Assembly: GCA_021800255.1 (NCBI GenBank)
Contig: JAJYZC010000002.1
Span: 50,882 to 114,881 of the forward strand
DNA length: 64,000 nt
Direction: 5' to 3'
From: Acidobacteriota bacterium
Lineage (GTDB): Bacteria; Acidobacteriota; Terriglobia; Terriglobales; Acidobacteriaceae
In this document: piece after piece, positions 36,023-43,803 of the stretch
How positions within the stretch are numbered: position 1 is the first letter of the stretch
Layout of the letters: the number at the start of each line of letters is the position of its first letter
Program-made: the position numbers and the translations under genes
Notes under the pieces: model-generated
The model's input: only the letters and a program-made list of their open reading frames with translations
The model's database searches: none
What the model was told of the DNA's origin: nothing

Positions 36023-37654
36023 CTATGGCTGCGCGGGCACGCTCTGCGCACCCTCATTCCGCGCCAGCGTCTTTTCCTTATCAACCTTGAGCGCGCGCTG
36101 TTCCAGGGCCTCGGCCTGCGGCAGGAAGGTTACCGCTTTCCCGATCAGCGGATCCGCATTAGCCAGCACCCTCAAGCCCGCCAGCTCTCCGAACTGAATG
36201 GTGAAGATCTTCGCTTTGATCTGCGTCTTCAGCCAGCTCATCGCGCCGTTCAGGTCGGCGTCTGTCCACTGGATGCCCTGATCGGTGAGATACTTCTTGA
36301 ACTCCTTCAGCACCGCCCCGTTCACCTCAAAGTCCTGGCCTACGGTGTGATTGGACACATAAACCGGCGCGAAGTGGAAGAACACGTCTTTGTAGAGCAG
36401 TTCGTCCTGGAAGTCGTTGGTCTTCTGGGCAGGAATCCTTATGTCCGGCGTGATGCCTCCGCCGCCGTAGACCGGCCGTCCCGAGTCGGTGTACTTCACC
36501 TCCCGGTTGGTCGAGTTCGGAGGCAAGGCGCCGGCGTGGTCATAGAAGTAGTCATAGAGTGAAACGCCCTTGTAGTTGCGCTGGATCAGCCGTCCCGACG
36601 GCGTGTAATAGTGATAGGTCGTCAGGGCCAGTCCTGTGTCGTTGCTCAGGTTGTAAACGGTCTGCACCAGCCCTTTGCCGAAGGTGGTTTGACCCACGAT
36701 CAGGGCGCGGTCGTGATCCTGTAATGCGCCGGTGACGATCTCTGCTGCCGAGGCCGTGCCGTTGTTCACCAAAACCACGATGGGGAAGGTCTTGCCGCCG
36801 TTGCCGCGCGATGCCTTATACACTTGGTCCGGATAGGCGCGCCCGCGCTGCGAGACGATAACCTGGCCCTTGGCCAGCAGTTGGTTGCACACGCTTACTG
36901 CCTGGCTCAACAGTCCGCCGGGGTTGTTGCGCAGGTCCAGCACCAAGCCATTTAGATTGCCAAAGCTATCGAGCGCCTCCCTGAACTCCTCGCCTGTGGT
37001 CTCCTGGAACTGAGAGATGTGAATGTAGGCCACGCCCGGCTGGAGCTCGTATTTCAAGTCAATCGAGGGATGAGGAATTTCGGCGCGCGTCAGATCGAAG
37101 ACCAGCGGCTTGGACGCGCCGTAGCGAACCATGGTCACTTGCACGTGCGTACCCTTGGGGCCTCTGAGCGCTTTGGCTACCTGGTTTGAACCCCACCCCT
37201 TCGCGCTCTGACCGTTTACCGCCACAATTTGATCGCCGGGATGAATTCCTGCCCGGTACGCGGGCGTACCTTCATACGGCGTGACCACATACACCTTGTT
37301 GCCTTGCTGCTCGATCACCATGCCCACACCGTAATAATGGCCGCTCTGATCTTGCTGCAGAGCGGCGTAGGCCTTGGGATCGTAGAAGGTCGAGTGCGGG
37401 TCCAGCACCCTCAGCATGCCCGGAATCGCGCCGTCGTAGATGGCATCGTCGGCCTTCTCGCGGGTCAGCGGCTCGGCGTAGTTCTGCTCCACCAGCGCAT
37501 ACACGCTGGTAAAGTCCTTCAGGTTGGCGCGCAGTTGGCTCTCGTCTTCGGGAGATTGCGCTCCCACCCTGCGTTGCAGTACGCTGCCCACGACGGCGCA
37601 GACGGCGAAAAACAGAACCAGCGAAAAGAGTGCGCGGCGTGCGCGGGAAGTCAT
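36023..37654 (-). CDS. S41-family C-terminal processing peptidase (CtpA/Prc-like)
   Basis: This 543-residue periplasmic protease has an N-terminal signal or anchor helix (residues 8-26). A PDZ domain lies at about 105-185 (GVGMVIEQQGNKVYV, GIHPGDQIVAVNG). In the S41 catalytic domain Ser is in VNNGTASAAEI and Lys in FGKGLVQT, the Ser-Lys dyad. RNNPGGLL is also characteristic. Such enzymes trim periplasmic proteins and cell-wall hydrolases. It is divergent from the SurA-like gene 527 nt away, which also fits envelope quality control. Confidence 0.93.
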   Translation of the reverse strand: MTSRARRALFSLVLFFAVCAVVGSVLQRRVGAQSPEDESQLRANLKDFTSVYALVEQNYAEPLTREKADDAIYDGAIPGMLRVLDPHSTFYDPKAYAALQQDQSGHYYGVGMVIEQQGNKVYVVTPYEGTPAYRAGIHPGDQIVAVNGQSAKGWGSNQVAKALRGPKGTHVQVTMVRYGASKPLVFDLTRAEIPHPSIDLKYELQPGVAYIHISQFQETTGEEFREALDSFGNLNGLVLDLRNNPGGLLSQAVSVCNQLLAKGQVIVSQRGRAYPDQVYKASRGNGGKTFPIVVLVNNGTASAAEIVTGALQDHDRALIVGQTTFGKGLVQTVYNLSNDTGLALTTYHYYTPSGRLIQRNYKGVSLYDYFYDHAGALPPNSTNREVKYTDSGRPVYGGGGITPDIRIPAQKTNDFQDELLYKDVFFHFAPVYVSNHTVGQDFEVNGAVLKEFKKYLTDQGIQWTDADLNGAMSWLKTQIKAKIFTIQFGELAGLRVLANADPLIGKAVTFLPQAEALEQRALKVDKEKTLARNEGAQSVPAQP

Positions 37655-38181
37655 AAGCGGCTAAAACCTCCAGACGGTGAGCGCGGTGGACGCCGGTCAG
37701 CCGTCTTCCCATTTTCCCGCGCGCAATCGGCTCCGGCTGACCCAGCCCCTGCAGATTGCCTCTCGCTAAAAAGTTGACCTTGCCCGGTTCCGGCAAGGCC
37801 AGGAAAACTGGTAGACCGCTTCACACTGCCCCGCGGGGCCATCCTGGGCTAAAGTATAGCACCGTGCCCTTGGACGATGCCCCGAACACCTCCGGTAGCC
37901 GCAGGCGCTTTGGCCTTCCCTGGCCGCGGACGCAGGACGCTGCGCCGCCGGCCAACTGATCTCCGTAAGCTAACGCAACTTTAAGCCTGTGCTGCAAGAC
38001 GGCCGCCACGCAAGTTCTCTGTGTTTTTGGCTGCAAAATTGGCCAGCTTTGCCCTTAAACGCGGAGATTTGCAGCCGGCGCGCTGCCGCGAGTCGCGCCT
38101 TTGCTGCCTTGGCGTTTACAATGGCGTCTATGGATGAGGTGAAGAACGGACATAGATCTCCGTCCTCTGCGGGTCCGCATC
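37655..38181. other. Divergent intergenic region ctpA/surA-like
   Basis: These 527 nt without a credible gene hold the promoters of two divergent envelope genes. On the minus strand TATACT at about 37854-37859 is a good -10 hexamer for the protease gene, but I see no matching -35 box. No repeat or RNA gene was found. Confidence 0.45.
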
Positions 38182-39900
38182 ATGAACTTTAGATCTCTTC
38201 TCACTCCCGTCGCTTTTGCTTGCGGCTCGGTTTTCCTTCTGGGCGCCGCTGCCGCGCACGGCCAGCCTAGCCTGCCGCAGGACCCTTACGGCGGCACCAC
38301 AGTCGTGGACATCGTGGCGCGCGTCAATGACTTGGTCATCACCAACATGGACTATGACCGCGCCATGCAAGATCTGGAGCAGGAGGCGGAACAGCGCGGC
38401 GAATCCATGCAGCAGGAGGCTGAGGAGCGCCAGAATCTGCTGCGCAACATGATCGACCAGAAGCTTTGGCTTTCCAAGGGCAAGCAGCTAGGCATCACTG
38501 GCGGCGACGAACTCATCAAGCGTCTCGACGATCTCCGCAAGCAATATCACCTTGCCTCCATTGACGACTTGCAGAAGGCTGCCGAGGCGCAGGGCGTCTC
38601 CTGGGCGGACTTCAAGGCCAACCTCCGCAACCAGATCATTACCCAGGACGTGATGCGCCAGGAGGTGGGCAATAAAATTGACATCACCCCCGGCGAGGCA
38701 AGGCAATATTACGAAGAGCACAAGCAGAACTATGTGCAGCCGGAGAGCGAGCGCCTGAGCGAGATACTGATCTCCACGAGCGCCCCGCCCTCTGATTCTG
38801 ACGACTCCGCAACCCAGCAATCCGCGCAACTGGCCGCGGCCAAGGCCAAAGCCGATGACATCGAAGCCCGGCTCAACGCCGGCGGGAGCTTCGCCCAGTT
38901 AGCGCGCAGCTTCAGCAATGGCTCCACGGCTGCAGACGGCGGCGATCTGGGCGTTTTTCACCGCAGTGACCTCGCTCCGGAACTCGCGGAAAAGACGTTT
39001 GGGCTCAAAGCGGGCCAGTGGACCGCTCCCATCCTCACCCGCCAGGGTTACATCATCCTCGAAGTTACGCAGCATACCTCTGCCGGCGTCCAGCCCTTCA
39101 GTCAGGTCGAGAATCAGGTTGAAGATGCCCTTTTTATGAGCCGTATGGGTCCGGCTACCCGCGCCTATCTCACCAAGATGCGCGAACAGGCCTATATCGA
39201 CATCGCTCCCGGCTATGTGGATGCCGGCGCCAGTCCCAACGAGACTAAGCCCGTCTACACCGCCTATGTCCCGCCCGCACCCAAGAAAAGGCGCAAGATC
39301 GAACGTACCCGCTTCCGCTACGTCGGCTCCCGCCGGAAGATGCGGTTGAGTGCATCGGCCCAGCGCAAGAAGCGCCGCAAAGAAGAAGCCAGCGAGCGCC
39401 CCGGCAAGAAGGAAAAAATCCGCTTCGGCCAAGCGCCCCGCGAAACGCTCCCTCCAGCGATGAATAGCAATAACGGTACAGAAAACGGCGGCGCGATGCC
39501 TGAATCGGCATACAACAGCCTGATGGGATCGAGCGCCCCTCAGCAGGCCGCCCCGCCGCAGGTACGCAAGGTCCGCTACTGGGATTTAGCCCGGCAAGAC
39601 AAAGTGAAGAAGCAAAAAAAAGAAAAGCGGGTGAAGCGCAAGAAGCGGAAGCAGCAGCCAGCTCCGTTTACGCCCGCCCCTTCCACCGCCGCTGAGGTTG
39701 CCAACCGCGAGATCCAGTCCGCGCCTCTCGGTCTAGGCAGTAATACGACGGCAAAGAAGAAGAAGAAACCGGCCTACACGGGCAAGAAAGTTCGCTACTC
39801 GCAGGTGAAGAAAAAGAAGAAGCCGGTCCGGCATCTCCAGCCTACCCCCGTGCCTCCTGTGCCGGGAGCGCCTGCGCCCGGCCTGCCGCCCTCGCAATAG
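38182..39900 (+). CDS. SurA/PpiC-type periplasmic peptidyl-prolyl isomerase with basic repetitive tail
   Basis: The 572-residue protein has a signal peptide (1-27) and a SurA-N-like chaperone region (about 40-180). One parvulin domain follows (about 187-298), with LSEILIST, SFAQLARSFSNG and GGDLGVFHRSDL. From about 368 to the end is a Lys/Arg-rich, Pro-rich tail not present in SurA, with four spaced (K/R)-x-R-(F/Y) units at about 375-380, 412-417, 463-468 and 536-541. The enzyme should fold outer-membrane proteins. The tail's role is unknown; it could bind LPS, peptidoglycan or nucleic acid. Confidence 0.85.
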   Translation: MNFRSLLTPVAFACGSVFLLGAAAAHGQPSLPQDPYGGTTVVDIVARVNDLVITNMDYDRAMQDLEQEAEQRGESMQQEAEERQNLLRNMIDQKLWLSKGKQLGITGGDELIKRLDDLRKQYHLASIDDLQKAAEAQGVSWADFKANLRNQIITQDVMRQEVGNKIDITPGEARQYYEEHKQNYVQPESERLSEILISTSAPPSDSDDSATQQSAQLAAAKAKADDIEARLNAGGSFAQLARSFSNGSTAADGGDLGVFHRSDLAPELAEKTFGLKAGQWTAPILTRQGYIILEVTQHTSAGVQPFSQVENQVEDALFMSRMGPATRAYLTKMREQAYIDIAPGYVDAGASPNETKPVYTAYVPPAPKKRRKIERTRFRYVGSRRKMRLSASAQRKKRRKEEASERPGKKEKIRFGQAPRETLPPAMNSNNGTENGGAMPESAYNSLMGSSAPQQAAPPQVRKVRYWDLARQDKVKKQKKEKRVKRKKRKQQPAPFTPAPSTAAEVANREIQSAPLGLGSNTTAKKKKKPAYTGKKVRYSQVKKKKKPVRHLQPTPVPPVPGAPAPGLPPSQ

Positions 39901-39996
39901 AAGCGCCGTAACTGCCGATGCGCTGGGCTTGGGACAGGCTCCCAGGTCCTTGGTCTTTTGGCAACCACGGCCCTTTGCGTTAATCTTCTCGGCAGA

Positions 39997-40992
39997 ATGA
40001 AAGACATCTATATCGCCGATCTCGCCGCCTTCGACGAGGGAAGGCTCTTCGACAGTTTTTTCCTCGTCCTGGCCAAGCAGCAACGCACCACCAAGGCCAG
40101 CAAACCATACCTGAACCTCATCCTGGGCGACAAGACCGGCCAACTTGACGGCCGCGTCTGGGATCCCGGCGACCCGCGTATCGCCAAGGACTTTGACAAG
40201 GGCGACGTGGTCAAGGTGCGCGGCTCGGCCTCGCGCTTCGACGACCGCTTGCAACTCAAAGTGGACCAGATCCGCAAAGCCACGCCCGCCGAGGTGGACA
40301 AAACCGATCTCCTGCCTTCCACCGCCTTCGACGTGGCCGCGCTCTGGCGCCGGCTTGAGTCCAGCATTGAGAGCCTGACTAACCCGCATCTCAAACGCCT
40401 GCTCACTAAGCTGTTCTCTGACCCGCTTCTCGTCCAGGCCTACCGCGAAGCCCCGGCCGCGCGCCAGCTCCATCACGCCTGGCTCGGCGGCCTGCTGGAA
40501 CACGTCGTCAGCCTACTGGATCTGGCGGAGAAGGTGGCTGCGCACTATCCGCAACTCGACCGCGACCTGCTGCTGGCCGGCGTCATCCTCCACGACCTCG
40601 GCAAAATCCGCGAGCTGACCTGGGAGACGGGCTTCGACTATACCGTCGAGGGCGTGCTCCTCGGCCACATCCAGATAGGCGTGGATCTTGTCGAGAAGGC
40701 CATCGCCAGCCTGCCTGATTTTCCCGTCCGGCTGCGCACTCTGGTCCTGCACATGATCCTCTCGCACCATGGCAAGCTGGAGTTCGGCTCGCCCAAGCTG
40801 CCCATGATTCCTGAAGCCCTGGTGCTCAACTTCATCGACGACCTGGACGCCAAGATGCAGGCTATGGCCGGCGAATTCGAGAAGTCCGCGCGCGAGGGCA
40901 AAGGCCCGGACGAGCTGACCGGCAAAGTCTGGGCGCTGGATAACCGCCAGTTGCTGGATACGAGGCGCTGGCTGGGAGAGGCAAAGGGATAA
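39997..40992 (+). CDS. YhaM-like 3'-5' exoribonuclease (OB fold plus HD domain)
   Basis: This 331-residue protein matches YhaM/CBF1-type exoribonucleases. An N-terminal OB fold (about 1-110, YLNLILGDKTGQLDGRVWD) is followed by an HD phosphohydrolase domain with metal ligands in HHAWLGGLLEHVV, ILHDLGK and LSHHGKLEFGSP. It starts at ATG 39997; the frame is open further upstream but MKDIYIADL is the family start. It follows the SurA-like gene by 96 nt. Confidence 0.88.
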   Translation: MKDIYIADLAAFDEGRLFDSFFLVLAKQQRTTKASKPYLNLILGDKTGQLDGRVWDPGDPRIAKDFDKGDVVKVRGSASRFDDRLQLKVDQIRKATPAEVDKTDLLPSTAFDVAALWRRLESSIESLTNPHLKRLLTKLFSDPLLVQAYREAPAARQLHHAWLGGLLEHVVSLLDLAEKVAAHYPQLDRDLLLAGVILHDLGKIRELTWETGFDYTVEGVLLGHIQIGVDLVEKAIASLPDFPVRLRTLVLHMILSHHGKLEFGSPKLPMIPEALVLNFIDDLDAKMQAMAGEFEKSAREGKGPDELTGKVWALDNRQLLDTRRWLGEAKG

Positions 40993-41009
40993 GGAGGCGG
41001 CGAACTGGA

Positions 41010-42137
41010 CTACACGATCCACCCGCCGCCCACTACCTCGTCGCCGTCGTAAAACACTGCTGCCTGGCCCGGCGTCACGGCGCGCTGCGGCTGGTCGAAG
41101 GCGGCCACGGCTTCGCCTGGTGACGCCGGCTCCAGCGTGGCCCAGGCCGGCTCGTGCCGGTGGCGAATCTTTACCCGCACCCGCATCGGTCCGCGCAACT
41201 CCGGAATGCTGATCCAGTTCACGCCTCGCGCGCGCAGTGCGTGCGTGCCCAGGGCGGCGTCTGCGCCCACCGTCACGCGATGGGTTACGGGGTCGATCTT
41301 GAGCACGTAGAGCGGCGCCGGGCCCAGCGGCCGCTCTGCGGCGCTCAATCCCTTGCGCTGGCCCACGGTAAAGTTGAAGATCCCCTCGTGCCGGCCCAGG
41401 ACTTCGCCGGCTGCGGCCACCAGCTCGCCCGCCGTCTCCGGCATCGGCTCGCCCTGCTCTTCCAGATAGGCCGTCAAAAAACGCTTGTAATCGCCGCCGG
41501 GGATGAAGCAAATCTCCTGTGAGTCGGGCTTGTCAGCCAGCTTCAATCCATGCCGCCGCGCCGCCGCGCGCACCTCGGGCTTGGTCATGCGGCCCAGAGG
41601 AAACAGCGTGTGCGCCAACTGCTCCTGCGTCAGCCCGAACAGGAAATACGTCTGGTCCTTGGCCAGGTCCGCGGGCCGCTTTAGAATCCAGCGCCCACGG
41701 GCCTTGTCGTACTCGTTCACCGCGTAGTGGCCAGTCGCAATCCGCCCCGCGCCGATCGACCGCGCCGTCTTGAGCAACTGGTCGAACTTCAGATGGTTGT
41801 TGCAGAGCGAGCAGGGAATCGGCGTGCGCCCGGCCAGGTACTCGTCCACGAACGGGCGCACCACGTCGCGCTCGAACCGCTCCTCCTGGTTCACCACGTA
41901 ATAGGGAATGCCCAGATGTTCGGCTACGCGCCGCGCGTCGTATACATCGTCGAGCGAGCAGCAGCGTCCCGCCTTGGGCGCATCGGGAATGCCGTGCTTG
42001 CCCGCGAGCCGCGTCTGGTCCCAGAGTTGCAGCGTAAGCCCCACCACCGTCTCGCCCGAGCGGGCAAGGATCGCCGCCGCCGTCGAGGAGTCCACCCCTC
42101 CGGACATGGCGACGGCAATGGTGCTAGAGCAGTTCAC
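41010..42137 (-). CDS. mnmA: tRNA-specific 2-thiouridylase MnmA
   Basis: MnmA installs the 2-thio group of U34 in tRNA-Lys, -Glu and -Gln. The 375-residue protein has the PP-loop SGGVDSS at residues 12-18, the catalytic Cys in PIPCSLCN and the second in SQEICF, and the C-terminal beta domain. The start is GTG at 42137. The P-loop is so close to the N terminus that any later start would damage the fold. This GTG lies inside a heptamer repeat and no Shine-Dalgarno site is visible. nifS, which can supply sulfur, lies 88 nt upstream. Confidence 0.94.
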   Translation of the reverse strand: MNCSSTIAVAMSGGVDSSTAAAILARSGETVVGLTLQLWDQTRLAGKHGIPDAPKAGRCCSLDDVYDARRVAEHLGIPYYVVNQEERFERDVVRPFVDEYLAGRTPIPCSLCNNHLKFDQLLKTARSIGAGRIATGHYAVNEYDKARGRWILKRPADLAKDQTYFLFGLTQEQLAHTLFPLGRMTKPEVRAAARRHGLKLADKPDSQEICFIPGGDYKRFLTAYLEEQGEPMPETAGELVAAAGEVLGRHEGIFNFTVGQRKGLSAAERPLGPAPLYVLKIDPVTHRVTVGADAALGTHALRARGVNWISIPELRGPMRVRVKIRHRHEPAWATLEPASPGEAVAAFDQPQRAVTPGQAAVFYDGDEVVGGGWIV

Positions 42138-42222
42138 AGTTATCAGTTATCAGTTGTCAGTTGTCGGTTGCCAGTCGCTAGCTACCTAACTTCGGGAACT
42201 GATAACTGACAACTGACAACTC
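42131..42222. repeat. Degenerate heptamer array forming a long hairpin
   Basis: Seven-base units (AACTGAT, AACTGAC, AACTGTG on the minus strand) recur on both sides of a 30-nt centre: four to five units at 42136-42169 in one orientation and four at 42198-42221 in the other. Together they can form a hairpin of about 25 bp in the nifS-mnmA gap. The last unit overlaps the mnmA GTG start codon. Confidence 0.85.
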
Positions 42223-42225
42223 CTT

Positions 42226-43365
42226 TCACACCGGCGCCAGCGCCCGCAAGTGTTCCACGGCCTCCGGCACCACGCGCAGCACCTGGTCCACGTCCTCCCA
42301 GGTCGCCGTCTTCAGCAGGCTGAAGCGCAGGCTCGCCCGCGCCGCGTTCTTATCCAGCCCCATGGCCAGCAGTACGTGGCTGGGCTCGGTTGAGCCGGAG
42401 TGGCAAGCCGATCCTCCGCTCACCGCGACGCCCTTCAGATCGAGCGCGATCACCAGCGCCTCGCCCTCCACCTGCTCGAAGCGAATATTGGCCGTATTCG
42501 CCACACGCGGCGCGCCGGCCCCGTTCACGCTCGTGCCCGCAATCTCCAGAATCCCTGCTTCCAGCCGGTCGCGCAGTTGCGCGACCCGCTCCATGGTTCC
42601 ATCTTCCAGGCTTTCCATCGCCAGTTCCACGGCCTTGCCCAGTCCCACGATGGCTGGTACATTTTGAGTGCCTGCGCGCAGCCTGCGCTCGTGGCTGCCG
42701 CCCACCAGCAGCGCATCCAGCGGCGTGCCCCGCCGCACATACATCGCGCCCACGCCCTTCGGTCCGTGCATCTTGTGCGCGCTGATGGTGAGCACGTGGC
42801 AGCGCAGTCGCCGCACGTCCAGCGGCAACTTGCCCGCGCCCTGCACCGCGTCGATGTAGAAGAAGGCATCGGCCGCCGCGGCGATCTTGCCGATCTCCTC
42901 CACCGGCTGCACGACTCCGGTCTCGTTGTTGGCCAGCATCACGCTGATCAGCCGCGTCTGGGGCCGAAGCGCCGCCCGGATAGTCTCCGGATCGATCAGC
43001 CCGTCGGGCTGCGGCCCCACAAACGTTACCGATGCGCCCCGCTCCGCCGCGCGCTCCGCCGCGCGCAGCACCGCTGAGTGCTCAATCGACGTGGTGATTA
43101 AATGATCGCCCGCGCGCAGCATCCCGAAGATGGCCGTGTTGGCGCCCTCGGTTCCGCCGGAGTTGAACGCCACCTCGGCGTCATGGCAGTTCAAAAATCG
43201 CGCCACCGACTCCCGCGCCTGGTCCACGGCCGTCCGCGCCTGCTGCCCCGGCGTGTGGATCGACGAGGCATTCCCGAAACGCTCCATCCAATAGGGGTGC
43301 ATCGCCTCCAACACCTCCGGCAACAATGGCGTAGTGGCGTTGGCATCACAATAAACTCGGCGCAT
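42226..43365 (-). CDS. Cysteine desulfurase (NifS/IscS class)
   Basis: The 379-residue PLP enzyme releases sulfur from cysteine as a persulfide. The Schiff-base Lys is in ISAHKMHGPKGVGAMYV; the catalytic Cys is in GSACHSGSTEPSHVL. The N terminus YCDANATTPLLPEVLEAM is typical. ATG 43365, with AGGAG upstream, is chosen. The neighbour downstream is mnmA, so it probably feeds sulfur to tRNA thiolation, although Fe-S assembly is also possible. No iscU or iscR gene is next to it. Confidence 0.92.
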   Translation of the reverse strand: MRRVYCDANATTPLLPEVLEAMHPYWMERFGNASSIHTPGQQARTAVDQARESVARFLNCHDAEVAFNSGGTEGANTAIFGMLRAGDHLITTSIEHSAVLRAAERAAERGASVTFVGPQPDGLIDPETIRAALRPQTRLISVMLANNETGVVQPVEEIGKIAAAADAFFYIDAVQGAGKLPLDVRRLRCHVLTISAHKMHGPKGVGAMYVRRGTPLDALLVGGSHERRLRAGTQNVPAIVGLGKAVELAMESLEDGTMERVAQLRDRLEAGILEIAGTSVNGAGAPRVANTANIRFEQVEGEALVIALDLKGVAVSGGSACHSGSTEPSHVLLAMGLDKNAARASLRFSLLKTATWEDVDQVLRVVPEAVEHLRALAPV

Positions 43366-43803
43366 CGGGAAGCACTCCTGCACTTAAATTGTACGGGGAA
43401 TTGGCCTGCGGCGCGAACCCCAGGCAAGACTCCGCCCGCTGAATAATGCACTCAGCTTAATAAGCTGTCTGGCAACTTGCTTCTGGCCCTTTCCTTTTTT
43501 CCTGAGAACCGACTTCATCAGGCTGGATTGGACTTCGGGAAATTTGCCAACAAACTGATCCGCCGTATCGACCAGTTTGTTAAACCGTTGCGACCTACAG
43601 TGGCAAAGAGTAAAGCGATCCATTGGTAATGAGCAAGTTGACAAAGCGGGTTACTTATTCGAAGGCAATTTCGCGGTCCCTGCCCTGATCGTTGAGCGGA
43701 CCCACCCTTCTCCCGCCGCCTGCCCTCTATCTCTGATCCTCCGCACCTATCTCTCTGGCTTAACATGGATGAGGAGCGACCGCCACCAGACAGGAGCACG
43801 CCC
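43366..43803. other. Unassigned region before ubiD
   Basis: In this 438-nt region no reading frame has a recognisable product. An 86-codon minus-strand frame (43384-43644) is open but unfamiliar. The stretch is noticeably lower in GC than its surroundings around 43450-43680, so it may be remnant foreign DNA. The ubiD promoter should be within it. Confidence 0.4.

Noticed and set aside
42131..42222. CRISPR array
   Set aside because: Units are 7 nt, contiguous and in both orientations, without unique spacers or cas genes.
43384..43644. 86-codon minus-strand frame as a gene or transposase fragment
   Set aside because: No family motif and no ribosome site; resemblance to transposase ends was too weak to support.
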